23,008 nucleotides of DNA. Origin: Cochliopodium minus (lineage: Eukaryota; Discosea; Himatismenida; Cochliopodiidae). Made by a program: the position numbers and the translations under genes. Positions 1-10,342 of the stretch are shown here, one piece after another (the first letter of the stretch is position 1; each line of letters begins with the position of its first letter). Below the pieces are notes generated by a model. That model had not been told where the DNA came from and made no database searches. It worked only from the letters and a program-made list of their open reading frames with translations. The stretch lies in assembly GCA_024220525.1 (NCBI GenBank), contig JAMYWO010000483.1:1-23008 (forward strand). The letters are read 5' to 3'.

Positions 1-85
1 ATAAAAAATAAAAAATAAAAAATAAAAAATAAAAAATAAAAAATAAAAAATAAAAAATAAAAAATAAAAACAAAAAACAAAAAAC
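1..85. repeat. A/T heptamer tandem repeat at the left edge
   Basis: About nine near-perfect copies of TAAAAAA are followed by decayed CAAAAAA copies. The repeat probably lies inside an intron of the M1-family gene, whose last visible exon ends at 202 with a good donor site. A window beginning inside such a repeat suggests an assembly break here, but that is inference. Confidence 0.85.
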
Positions 86-201
86 TAAAACAACCTTTAT
101 TAAAATGAATAAATAAGAATAAATAAAAAATAAAAATAAAAAATCGACGAAAAATGAATCAAAAGAAAATATAAAAAAAAATTAAAATAAAACAATATTA
201 C

Positions 202-3200
202 AAGTCAAAAGCCTCAATGCTTCAATGGAGTTTACAGTTGCTGATTGGTATTGTTTAAAAATCCAAGCGAAATCGTCTGAATCACCGTACTTAGCACCAG
301 CAATATAAACAGCTTTTCGTTTTTGTTCGAAAAAAGGTTAAAATGATTTAAAAATAAAATAAAAATAAAAAAAAATAATAAAGATTTATTAATACATTAA
401 AAATAAAAAAAAAAAAAGGAGGGGTGGAAGTACCTTGTCTGATATTTGGATCAACTTCATACGAAGAATTGTTTACCAAATTTTTGAAAATTTCGTAAGC
501 AACGTCTTTACAATCTTCCACATTATATTTTACAGCGAATGGAAGAATGACAGACCTTTTTTAAGAATCAAAAAATTGTTAATTTAAATAAATATTTTTT
601 TATTTTTTTATTTTTTTATTTTTTAAATAAATATTTTTAAATTTTTTTAAAATTGATTTTTTTTACCTCAAAATTTTTTTTTCTTCAGATTCGTTAGTTG
701 TTGAAGTAAATCCAACGTAGTTGTACACGTCTTTGGTGATGTGCTTGATAAAATCTTGGAAAGAGTCTTTGGAAGGAAAATCCAAAAGTCTTTCCAGTTT
801 GCCGAAAATCTAAAAATAAAAGAGCAAAATAAATAAATAAAAATAAAATAAAAAAAAAAATAAAAAATTGGAAAAAACATTTGATTTGACTTTAAAATAT
901 CAATAAAAATAATAGTAAAAATTAAAAAAAAAAAAAATAATACTAAAAATAAAAATAAAATAAAATCAATAAAATGAAAAAACATTTGAATAAACTTTTA
1001 AATAAAATATCAAAAAATAAAAATAATACTAAAAATCAAAAAAATATAAAAATAAAATAAAAATAAACTTTTAAATAAAATATAAAAATCAATAAAAATG
1101 ACAATACTAAAAATCAATAACATATAAAAATAAAAAAAATATGTACATCTACGACACTTTCCCATATGCTGTAATCAGTTGAATTTCGAACTAACAAAGC
1201 CAAATCAAATAGATTTCCAACTGCTACAGAAGATTGGGCGTTATTTGGAGAACGAAACAAACTTAACAAATCGTAGAAAATGGAGGAAATGTCTCTAGGG
1301 TCGAAATGGTTGATCCCTGATGTGTTGGCAATGTTGAAAATCTTGTTTAACATTGTTTGAGTATATGCAACTCTATAAAAACCTTTTTTTTTTTTTTTTT
1401 TCAGTTGGGTAAAAAATTAAAAAAAAATTAATAATAAAAATTAATTGAAAAATAAAAAATGTTGAAAAAGAAAAACTAGATTTATGTAGAATACTAAAAA
1501 ATTAAAAATATAAAAATAGATTTATCGAAAAATATTGACTATAAAAATAAGAAATATTGAATTGGAAAGAAAAAACTTTATATAGAATACCAAAAAAGTT
1601 AAAATTATAATTTAAAAACAAAAAATGAATTGGAAAAAATTTTTTGTAAGAATAAATTCTGAGAGATATTAAGATTTTTATAACTCAACAAACTTAAGTT
1701 ACCACATTATTGATCAATGAGATCCAAAATTTTCATACTATCATTTTTACTAACAAAATTTTGAATATAATCCAATTCAATAAAAAATGAAATTAAAAAA
1801 TAAATAAAAATGGGTTCTCAATTTTAAAAAAAAAAATTACAAAAGATTCATATTAAAATTAAAAATGAAATTAAAAAATAAATAAAAATGAGTCCTGATT
1901 TAAATTAATTAATATTTTAGAATAAAAAATGATAACAAAAAATTAAAAAAAAGTAATATTTCTTGCCAATTCTCCCAGGATTAACAACAAAATAACTGTT
2001 TTCTTTCGATTCTTCAAAAGAAGTGCTCTTTATTGTATGATCAAACTTTATACGGACAGTGGCGGACAATTTAGTGTTGTATTGAAGAGTCAAAGAAACC
2101 CACCATAACTGGGATGTGTTGGTGGAAGGAAATGTGTAGAATGGTGTTTGTGTCGCAGCCAAGGTGTTGTTGGAGACGGTTTGGAATTTTATGACTGGAT
2201 AATTCGCGACAAATGTCCAATCATTAACAAAATCATTAATTGAGAATTTCTGAAAAAAAAGTTTTAAAATAAAATAAAAGTAAAAATAAACATGAAAATA
2301 AAATGAAAATAAAATGAAAAAATATTCAAAAAATATAAAAAAAATATAAAAATTTTAAAATAAAGCAAACAAAATGAATGTAAAAAAAAATAAAAATTAA
2401 TTTATTAATAAATAAAAAAAAATATAATTTATTTTAAAAAAAAAAAATTATTTAAAAAATTTACAGAAGTAGATTGAAAAGAATTCCACAAATCTTTGGA
2501 GTTTACAGAACCATATGCATATGAACTCATGAAGTTGTTAATACAGCTCGCAAAAGTTCCTATCTCAACAGCTTCCAATCTTTACAAAAAAATTAACAAC
2601 ATTACTTAAAAAAAAAATACTAATAAATAAATAAAAATTTAAAATAAAATAAAATAAAATATAAAAATACCAATTTAAAGTTGAAAAATAAAAAATAAAA
2701 AACAAAAATAGAATAAAATAAAATAAAATAAAATAAAATAAATAAAAATAAATGAAAATAAATGAAAATAACAATAAAAATAAAATAAAATTAGAAAATA
2801 TGTTTTTTTTTTTACCTGTCATAAACCATTTGTAAGATTGAAGAACCTTTACTGTTAGAAATATCGTCAAATAAAGCTTCTACATCATACTCTGTGACAA
2901 CACTATCTTCAGAAGGTTCCAAGGCATGAGAATACTCCAAAGAATCGTAGAAAAGAGCGTTTTGGTATTCGTAGTGGAAGCTTCTCCAGATGTCCCATGA
3001 TGGTTGGAGGGTGTCTACTGCCAAATATTGAAAGAAATTGTCTAATCCCTCTGTTATCCAAAGAGAATTCCACCACTAACAAAAAAAAATTCGAAAAACA
3101 GATAAAAATAATGAAAAATAAAATAAAATAAATTAAACAAATAAAAATTCTCAGTCATGTAAATTCTCAATAATATAAAATAATCAAACAATAACAAATC

Positions 3201-5053
3201 AAATTTCTGATAATTAAATAACAATATTAAATAACATAAATAAAATAAAAATAAAATAAAAATAAAATAAAAATAAAATAAAAATAAAAATAAAATAAAA
3301 ATAAATGATAAAAATAAAATAAAAATAAAATAGATATAAAATAAAAATAAAAATATGAAAAAATTAATCAAAAATTTTTTTTTTACCTTTACATTGAATA
3401 AAACACCTAAAAATTGAGATTGATGTAAAATTTTTTCACAAAAATAATTTTTTAATAGCAAAATACCCATCCATTGTTGAGCAATCTCACGAGCAAGATT
3501 CAAATAGTTTTGGCGGGTTTGAAAAGTGCTGGAATACTGATCAATCAACACATCGCTTTCTAAAATGATGATGAGTCCCAAATTTGAAGTAGCGTCTATT
3601 TCTCCTTTGGGGGAATAATTTGGCAAGCAAAAAATATCCAATTTTTTAGATGGCATCTTTGGAGAAGAAAAAATAAAAAATAAAAAATTTTTAGAAAAAG
3701 TTTAAAAATTTTAAAAAACAAGAAAATATCAATAAATTTTGATAAATAAACAAATTTTTAAATTTAAATTGAAAAACATAATAAAAAACATATAAATAAT
3801 TTTAAAAATTCAACAGATTTGATAAGAAATAAAATTAAAAATTAAAAAAATATTTGGAAAATAAAAAATTAAAAATTAAAAAAAAAACTACTGGGACGGT
3901 GAAATACTGCTGATAAAAATTTAATATGTTTTTGACAACTGCAACAGCACTGATAGCCTGAGAAATTTTCTGTTGTTGAACATACACAGAAATGTCAACA
4001 TCACCCACTTTGTCGCTAGCTTTTATGAAGTTGGAAGCGACGAAACCAAAAACGGAGGTGGATATCATGGGAGTTGTTCGGAAGGAAACTTGTACAGTCG
4101 AGTTGGTATCTTCAGTTCTTGAGGAAACTGGGGTGCTTGAAATGATTGAAACGAAATCGTTGTTTGTGGTGATTTGAAGAGTAAAATTGGATCTGATGTT
4201 TGGTTCATCAAAACCTTTTTTTTAAAAATTAAATTGAAATAATGAGGTAATAAAAAATGATTGATCCAACAATCAAAATAATTTTTTATCTTCAAAGAAA
4301 ACGATATATGTTCAATTTGTTGTGCAAAATCTTTATAATCACTTTTAAAATTTAAAAAAACTTTTTACATGGGAAAGCTAATCTTGCATTCATAGGTTGG
4401 AATTGAGTTGCTATTACAGTTTCTTTATCATTGCTCACATCTACGAAATTGGTGATGAATATTCCTCTGTTATCTTCTCTTATGGTCCCACTGAAATACA
4501 ATCTCAATTGGATATTTGATATCCCGTTGTATAGAGGCACATTGTTGAGCACCTCAAATCTCATGATGATATAATCGTTTACTGCATCATAATCTAACTG
4601 ATCTGCACGCACATATCTATCATCTGATGTATAATCGGTGAATGCATCTACTTGTCTTACCTCTGCCTTCTCTATCGTAAGATCTCCATGTACTACTATG
4701 AGATTTGTCTTTTGAGATAACGTCATATCAATGATCACCATCCCATTGAATTCTTTATTGGCCACATCCAGGTCCAATGAGATATTATAATGTAATGGCA
4801 CTGTATATGTTGGTAATCTCGCTGATGTCCATTTCAATGGAGGATGTATTATCTTATTACGAACAACTGCAACTATAATCAACAATAATACGATCAATAT
4901 CACCGCTCCTATTATCACCCCCATCATTTTCAGCTTATTCTTCTTCTTTGTTTCTCCATCATGATTATAGACAGTCCCAAATGGATTCTGATCACGAATT
5001 GAATCAAAATTATCAACTACTTGAATGTCACCTTCATTTAATTCATGTTTCAT
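202..5053 (-). CDS. M1-family (aminopeptidase N-like) type II membrane protein, catalytic residues lost; C-terminus outside window
   Basis: Recognised as a peptidase family M1 protein. Exons: 4369-5053, 3892-4214, 3467-3656, 3387-3406, 2816-3075, 2465-2579, 1967-2249, 1147-1382, 667-809, 434-555, 202-312; reading phase is consistent across all of them, giving about 829 residues. A cytosolic N-terminus and one membrane segment (about residues 45-64) precede the M1 N-terminal domain (RLPTYTVPLHYN, then TQFQPMNARLAFPCFDEP), the peptidase domain and an ERAP1_C-like helical domain (NVEDCKDVAYEIF, then AVYIAGAKYG). M1 enzymes use HEXXH-X18-E for zinc; here it reads REIAQ (392-396)-X18-E415, so both histidines are gone while Glu393 and Glu415 remain. 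GAMEN is replaced by DATSN (357-361) and the catalytic Tyr in the ISY-KG segment is Asn480. The frame is intact, so this is more likely a functional pseudoenzyme (binding or scaffold role) than a dead gene. The last exon ends at a donor (GTAATATT) and the family's C-terminal helices are still missing, so the gene continues to the left. Confidence 0.85.
1383..1966 (-). other. 584-nt GC-AG intron of the M1-like gene
   Basis: The upstream exon ends VNPGRI-G and the downstream exon begins FYRVAYTQ, rebuilding the conserved M1 stretch G-F/Y-Y-R-V-x-Y. The only donor giving this join is GCAAGA at 1966, with acceptor AAAAG ending at 1383. GC-AG is the usual minor variant of U2 introns. It is one of the longest introns in the window. 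Confidence 0.75.
3232..3357. repeat. Intronic AAAATA/AAATA simple repeat
   Basis: Runs of AAATAAAAT and related 5-6 nt units lie in the 311-nt intron of the M1-like gene. Similar tracts lie in its other introns, for example 2641-2800 with a clean TAAAA pentamer near 2711-2745. On the coding strand these are T-rich, so they double as polypyrimidine-like intron sequence. Confidence 0.8.
3387..3406 (-). other. 20-nt micro-exon of the M1-like gene, beside a 60-nt stopless intron
   Basis: This exon encodes VLFNVK plus two bases of the preceding Gly codon. It sits between a 60-nt intron (3407-3466, GTATTTTG...TTTTTAG) and a 311-nt intron (3076-3386). Splicing gives QQWMGVLFNVKWWNSLW, which matches the M1 segment QWFGN-LVTMKWWNDLW residue for residue in length. 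The 60-nt intron is a multiple of three without an in-frame stop, so its retention would insert 20 residues without shifting the frame. Confidence 0.8.
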
Positions 5054-5320
5054 TTTTTTTATTTTTCTTTTTTTTATCTTTTAGCTTATATAATTTAATT
5101 TGATAAATTTAAAGCCTTTTATTCTTTCAAATGCATAATTTTTAATGTGAGAATCCATAAGTTGAAAGTAAATATTAAATGTAAATTTGAATATATCCCA
5201 ATTTTGGATGAATGATTTGAATAATCGTGTTTATATATTTAAATATAATAAAATTCTATGTGAAAAAGAAATAAGAAAAAATGAAAAGAAATAGTGTGAA
5301 TCAAACTTTAAAATTTTTAA

Positions 5321-5616
5321 TTAAATTATAGTTTTTTTATTGATCTTTTCTTCAATTTTTCTGATTTCTAGGACATGTTTTTCTGATTGTTGGGATAATA
5401 AGAACAGGGTCAGTAAGATAACTAGTAGATGGTTGGGATTCTTCATCTTTTTTGCCGTGGCGGCATTCCATACATATTTGGGATTGAGCTGTAAAAATTT
5501 GGGGAAAAATTAAATTAAAAAATAAGAAAGATATATGGCAGGATATAGTTTACGGTTGCAGTTGATGTATGGGCATGAATCGAAAAAAACAGAAGCACAG
5601 CAACAAATTTCTTCAT
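5321..5616 (-). CDS. Small predicted membrane protein (76 aa), two exons
   Basis: Not recognised. Exon 1 (5554-5616) encodes a start Met followed by a signal-peptide-like stretch, MKKFVAVLLFFSIHAHTSTA. A GTAAAC donor and a TTTTTACAG acceptor join it in phase 0 to exon 2 (5321-5488), ending in TAA. Exon 2 encodes LNPKYVWNAATAKKMKN, a hydrophobic segment (HLLVILLTLFLLS) and a charged tail rich in Lys and Glu. The product would have two hydrophobic segments and about 76 residues, the size and shape of many small organelle or ER membrane subunits. It lies between two genes on the same strand, 267 nt downstream of the next gene's start codon. A competing frame in exon 2 contains CMEC and no membrane segment, but the visible splice sites do not select it. 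Moderate confidence only. Confidence 0.5.
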
Positions 5617-5810
5617 ATGAATTTTCTCTGAAGAAAGAAACACACATGTTGATATACTTGAGGTATAAATAGGGAAATATGAGAATTAATTTAAAATAAG
5701 GAAAGATGTAAAGTGAAAATAAATGTTATGGATAAAGATTATTAAAATATAGCTATAATACTGTAAAGATAAAGAATATGTTGAAGGATAAATTGAGATA
5801 AGAAAGGATA

Positions 5811-7281
5811 TCAATTAAATTTCTTAAAGGTATCAGTAGATTGATCTTTCGAAAATAACTTTACGTTAGCATTGGTTTTGTTATATCCGAAGCAATCTTC
5901 AGGGATGTAGACATGCTCCCTCTTTTCAGCAGCAGTAGCACTATGAGAGTGAGGAACAGATCTGAAACCAAACTGATCGTTTCTGTAATTTCCACCACGT
6001 TGGTTGGGAGTGGAAGCAGAATAACAGAAATCAAACTGGGTGACAACCTTTTCGACAGCAGCACCATAATAACCACCCTGATAGTTAGGAAGGGAAAGAT
6101 CCGACAAAGCAAGAGTGTAATGACTTTGAGAGACACAAGTGTTGTAAACGACAGGAGTCAGATCATCGTTCTCATTTCTGAGAAGCGAAGAGAAAGCACC
6201 AATGGTGGTTCTTTTGCTTCCGCTGTTGGAGCAGTGGATGTTGGCATAGACGGCGGAAGAAGTTACATTGGTTCCTGGATAGGTTTCGACGGCGAGTCCT
6301 CCACAACTTTGGAAACCAGCGATGCTTCCGCTCAACAACAAGTTGATGATGTTTGCTTGTTTGAGTGTTCCGAACAAAGCGACAGGTCCGTCTGCATCTA
6401 TGGTTACATTGAGGTAGTGACCGTTGCCGTTCAAAGTTCCTCTGAAAGATTGGCCGTTTCCAGAGAGGAGAGGTTGGGTGAGGGTACATTCTATGCTGGT
6501 TGTCAATTGGTAGCTTCCGGTCTCTTTGATCAACAAAAGATCGCTACATTGGTTGATATCTACAACTCCATTGTTAGTAGAGGTGCTCACCCCTGTTGCC
6601 GAGGTTTCAGTATATGCATCTCTTTTGTTTTCGTCAATGCTTCTTGCTCCATTTGTCGAAGTGATTGGAGATACTTCCACCGTTCCATCCGCCAAAACCT
6701 CCGCTACATGATTCACTCCGTACAAGATCAAAGTTCTTCCAGGGATGTAATAGAAAGATACCACATTGAATTGCAATGTCCCTTCTTCTTTTGTGTTGAA
6801 CTTTAAACTTTTGATTCCCTTGATGGTTGCCAATGGGGTGCTCAGTTTCAAGTTTACAGAGTAAAATGCTTCCGAGGTTCCCAACGCAGTCCCATTTCTT
6901 TGTACCAACTCTTGATCCTTCACTTTGTACTCTTTTGTTGCTTCGATCCCAAGTACCACTGAGGCGATCATCAATCCTATGAATGTTGCTACGAATAGTA
7001 CTCCTCCCACTGCCACCCACTTCATGATGGTGTTTTTCACTCTGATTCTTGCGAAGGTACTTGCTGCATTTCTGATATCTTCATCATTCATCTCTCCTTC
7101 TACTCCCCATTTCTCCAACACTAAATATATATAAATTTTGATAAAATAAATAATTCTATAAAAATATCTATATATCCATTTTATATTTTTGGAAATATGA
7201 GAGAAATTCTATTTATTTATATCATATCATATTCTTTTTCTTACCTTTTTGTGTTCTTGATCGTTTTAACTCAAACTCCAT
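5811..7281 (-). CDS. Type II membrane protein with GLUG/beta-helix-like ectodomain (448 aa)
   Basis: Two exons: 7245-7281 encodes MEFELKRSRTQK plus one base; 5811-7120 encodes the rest and ends in TGA. The GTAAGA donor and TATTTAG acceptor keep phase, giving MEFELKRSRTQKVLEKWG. A basic cytosolic N-terminus of about 46 residues is followed by one membrane segment (about 47-71, WVAVGGVLFVATFIGLMIAS), so the bulk should be outside the cell or in a lumen. Roughly residues 200-330 show spaced hydrophobic turns of the pattern FRGTLNGNGHYLNV...ALFGTL...INLLLSG, as in GLUG-type beta-helix surface proteins. Sequons (NGT, NVT, NKT) and scattered Cys fit an extracytosolic, glycosylated domain. No catalytic motif is visible, and the exact function is unknown. 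Base composition is richer in G+C than the neighbouring introns and spacers. The preceding M1-like gene also encodes a type II membrane protein, but no functional link is shown. Confidence 0.8.
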
Positions 7282-7758
7282 TTCAAAAAAAATTATTTGG
7301 TTTCTCTTTTTATTTTTATTTTTTTATTTGAATTTATAATATGAAATATAAATTTCTTTTTTTGCCAAAGTATTTTTCAGTTTAGGAAATCTTTGAACAA
7401 ATTTTTCGAATTGAGAACTAGTTTATATTTTTTTTATATTAAAAAGTTCAAAAACTAAAAATGTTTAATGTTCACTTTAGAAAATGAAAAAAAATTGTTT
7501 TATTTTTTGTTGTTGTTGGATTGTTGATTTTGAACTCCACTATACGAATTTTATATTTCTTAGCTCAAATATAAAATTATTTAATTAAAAAATGGAATCT
7601 TCAATTCTTAAAATAGAGTAAATTTTATTTTTAATTTCATTTTTACAAGATAAACTTCATTGTTTTTATTCTTTTTTTATTTTAAAATTGAATTAAAAAT
7701 TTAAGAAATTTTGAAGAAGAAATTTAAAGTAAAATTCTTTCCCAAGGTTGAATTTCTT
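7282..7758. other. Intergenic spacer, 477 nt
   Basis: This AT-rich spacer lies between the start of the GLUG-like gene and the stop of the first NDUFA4/B12D-like gene. It must hold the promoter of the former and the 3' end of the latter. I see no further gene, RNA or clear motif in it. Confidence 0.6.
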
Positions 7759-8182
7759 TTAGAATTTGTAAGGATTTTTGACAGTGACTTCTTTTACAAA
7801 AGGAAGCTAAAATAAAAAAAAAAAAATATAAAATTTAAATAAAATTTGGCTTTTAAAGCTCTCTTACTTTGTTCAAATTATCGACATTCTTTATTGTGAC
7901 AATTCTAGGACAATTTTTTTCAAATCTCTCTTTCAATGGCAAAGAAGGGTTGATGCTTTAATACAAATGTAATAAAAATAAAAAAAACTTAAAATTTTGT
8001 TTACTAAACATCATTGTGATTAAAAATCAAGTTTGTGATGTAAGCTCCTGACAAAACCACTCCTGCTCCTACGCATCCCACAACAGGTATTATCTACATT
8101 TAAAATTTACTTTAAATTGATTGTTTTTTAAATGAATAATTACTTCTGGTGATGTTTTCAAGTGTTTAAAGAATATATTCAT
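7759..8182 (-). CDS. NDUFA4/B12D-like small mitochondrial protein, copy A (87 aa)
   Basis: Exons 8144-8182, 8005-8093, 7868-7955 and 7759-7806 have GT-AG junctions and consistent phase. The protein begins MNIFFKHLKTSPE, has one membrane segment (IIPVVGCVGAGVVLSGAYI), then NHNDVY, then PLKERFEKNCPRIVTIKNVD and a C-terminal LPFVKEVTVKNPYKF. The layout K-x-(S/H)P-x-x-x-P-x-x-G, membrane helix, N-x-DV, P and NVD-x-L-K matches NDUFA4, a small subunit now assigned to cytochrome c oxidase, and the related B12D family, both about 80-90 residues. Six related genes lie in this window; copies A and B share all three intron positions. An in-frame ATG six codons upstream is possible, but the chosen start aligns with its sisters. 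The family call rests on pattern and size, so complex membership is inference. Confidence 0.75.
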
Positions 8183-8356
8183 TTTTTTTTTAAATTTCAT
8201 ATCATTCAAATAAAAAATGTAATTCATTTCAAGAGAAAATAATATGAAATTCAAAATAATGAAATTTTGAATTTAAAATTTCAATCAACTTTCGCCCAAA
8301 AAAAAAAAAAAAAATCAAAAAAACATCAAGATTGACAATGAATTTTAATATCATTT

Positions 8357-8820
8357 TTAATTTATTATCATTTCTTTAAATGGATTTTCATTTTTTACTG
8401 TTTTTATCAATGGAATCTAGATAAAAAAGTAAAAGGAAAATAACTTGAAAATTTCGAAAGAAAGTAAAAACTTTTTTTTACCTTTGCCAACGAATCAACA
8501 TTTTTGATGGTTATTATTCTTGATGTATCTTTATCAAATTTTTCTACAAGAGGAACAGAATGATCGAAACTGTTCAAATTGGAAATTGTGTTTTAGAAAA
8601 TTTTTGAACAAGGAAATAATTTTTCATTTTTATTTACTTAACATCGTTTTGATTCAACAATAAATTTCCCATGTAAGCTCCCAACAATGTGACTCCTCCT
8701 AAAACACATCCAATAACTGGAGTTATCTTTAAATTTGAAAAATTATTTAATAATCAAAAAAAAAAATTTTCTTTTTACTTCAGGTGAGGTTTTGAGGTGT
8801 TTAAAGAATGTTTTGAACAT
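8357..8820 (-). CDS. NDUFA4/B12D-like small mitochondrial protein, copy B (92 aa)
   Basis: Exons 8779-8820, 8638-8726, 8482-8569 and 8357-8416, ending in TAA, are all GT-AG and in phase. The protein starts MFKTFFKHLKTSPE, continues into the membrane helix (ITPVIGCVLGGVTLLGAYMG), LLNQNDVN, FDHSVPLVEKFDKD, IITIKNVDSLAK and IPLIKTVKNENPF. It aligns end to end with copy A, including the introns after SPE, after the NDV codon pair and after the L-x-K motif. KNVDSLAK is the best match to the NVDYSKL segment of animal NDUFA4. It sits head to tail with copy A (175 nt apart) and head to head with copy C across a 698-nt spacer. It is probably an inner-membrane protein of one helix. Confidence 0.75.
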
Positions 8821-9518
8821 TTTCTTTGTTTTATTTGTTAGTTTTGTTTTTTGTTTTTATTTCTTTTTTATTGAATTCCAAAATTTAATTTAAATAAATT
8901 TTTTTTATTTTTTTCTCTGAAAAATAAATTTCATTAATCAACTAACTTGTTAAAAAAAATGAACACATTCAATTAAATATGAAATCACCCCGATAATTAA
9001 TCTAATTTTGGTTGATTGATAAAAGAGGAAATAAATTTATCGTTATAAAAAAAACTCCCTTTTAAATTTATAATTTGATTAATAACCCAACTCTATCTCA
9101 ATTGTAATTGATTATGCTTATTTTTATGTATCAAACATGAAATAATCTCTCTTTCATAAATTTTTTTTTTTTTTTGATAAATTAACAAGATCATCCACAT
9201 TGAAAAAATAAAATATATTTGAACTTGTTAATCAATGTATTTATATTGTACAATAAAACATTTCACTATTTTCTTGCTTTCTTTGAAATAAGGATTTGGA
9301 TAAAAGTGAGAAATAATTTTTAAAATTTTTTTTTCAAACATAAAATAATATCCCTCTTCATTTGAATGTGATTCACAAGGATGATATGTTTCATAATGAT
9401 TCAATGATCCTCAAACAAAAAAGAAAATCTATTTCAAAATAAAATTTATAGTGATTAAAATAAAATATAAAAAAAAAAAAAAATCTCTTTTTTTTTCAAA
9501 AAATAAATCTTTCAAAAA
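8821..9518. promoter_or_regulatory. Divergent upstream region between NDUFA4-like copies B and C
   Basis: The 698-nt AT-rich spacer separates the start codons of two paralogs transcribed away from each other, so it should contain both promoters. I see no open frame of note and no motif I can name. The only compositional island is ATCACCCCGATAATT near 8986. Confidence 0.5.
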
Positions 9519-10008
9519 ATGATGAACACCTTTAAGAAACACTTGAAGACCTCACCTGAAGTAAAAATTTATGAAACATAGGATAAAAAAATATTAATTA
9601 TATTCTCTTCCTTTATAGATCATCCCTATTGTAGGTATTGTAGTTGGAGGAGTTATGCTTTCTGCAAGTTATGTTTCCAACTTGGTATTTAATCACAATG
9701 ATATCTTGTAAAAAAAAAATTTTTTTTTTTTTATTTAATAAATACTCAGAATCACATCAAGATAATCATTCAATTATAATCGTTATTTTTTTAAAAAAAA
9801 TCATCATTCAAAAGCACAATCAATAAAAACCCTTTTTCATTAATGTTTATTTCATTTTCTTTCATATAACAGTGTTAACCACACCACCCCTTTGAAAGTA
9901 AGATTTGATAGGGAATGCCCACGTATCATGACCAAAGATCAAGCCGAAACTTTCAATAATATGCCTTTTGTTCACAAACTCACTGTAAAAAGTCCTTTTG
10001 ATAAGTAA
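9519..10008 (+). CDS. NDUFA4/B12D-like small mitochondrial protein, copy C (88 aa)
   Basis: Exons 9519-9560, 9619-9707 and 9873-10008 (TAA stop). MMNTFKKHLKTSPE is followed by the helix IIPIVGIVVGGVMLSASYVS, NHNDIF, a TPLKVRFDRECPRIMTK segment and MPFVHKLTVKSPFDK. The first two introns are at the same places and phases as in copies A and B. The third intron of A and B is absent, the coding sequence being continuous there. The product should be a one-helix mitochondrial protein of the usual family length. It is the first plus-strand member of the group and is separated from the plus-strand copies D-G by the ankyrin and RCC1 genes. Confidence 0.75.
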
Positions 10009-10342
10009 TCGATGAGTATCTTGACAAAAAAAAATGAAAAGGGATTTATTAAATATTTGAAAAAAACAAATAAAGGATTTTTATTTCATTTTACAAAACC
10101 TTTCAATTCTAAACAATTCTTTATTTAGCAACATATATATGAAAAATAATATGAAATTTCATCAACGATTGAATAATATCCAATATATTTCCTCATTTCC
10201 CAAAAATATAGATGAGCATTCACTAGATAATTAGGAATTCAAAAATTTTAAAAACGAATGGTTTGACTCGGATATTCATTATCAAAAATTTGATTTCATT
10301 TCTTTGAAGAAATAATTTAATGTTAAAAAATATTCATAATCA
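10009..10342. other. Convergent intergenic spacer, 334 nt
   Basis: The spacer lies between two converging genes (copy C and the ankyrin gene), so it should hold both 3' ends. It is AT-rich, and I could not support any additional exon or RNA gene in it on either strand. Confidence 0.55.

Noticed and set aside
1-85. TAAAAAA heptamer array as a telomere
   Set aside because: It lacks the G-rich strand of known telomere repeats, decays quickly, and the adjoining exon shows a gene continuing through it. An intronic microsatellite is the simpler reading.
668-985. Phe-rich open frame on the minus strand beginning in the repeats
   Set aside because: Only 667-809 is coding, as an exon of the M1-like gene; the rest is T-rich intron translated as Phe, Ile and Leu.
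1690-1790. In-frame TAA inside M1-like sequence as evidence of a reassigned stop codon
   Set aside because: The segment lies in an intron whose removal restores the conserved M1 sequence, and several other genes in the window end naturally at TAA or TGA, so the standard code holds.
3054-3656. A 200-codon minus-strand frame read straight through
   Set aside because: Its second half is low-complexity Phe/Leu/Tyr sequence from an AT-rich intron. The exon parts belong to the M1-like gene with splicing at 3466/3407 and 3386/3076.
5913-6806. A 297-codon open frame on the plus strand
   Set aside because: It is antisense to the GLUG-like gene, where the less AT-rich coding sequence leaves few stops. 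The antisense protein has no recognisable pattern, while the sense strand has a start, membrane helix and splice junction.
9644-9826. Plus-strand frame of 60 codons overlapping copy C
   Set aside because: It is a shifted frame over exon 2 and the following intron of copy C, with no start context or family pattern.
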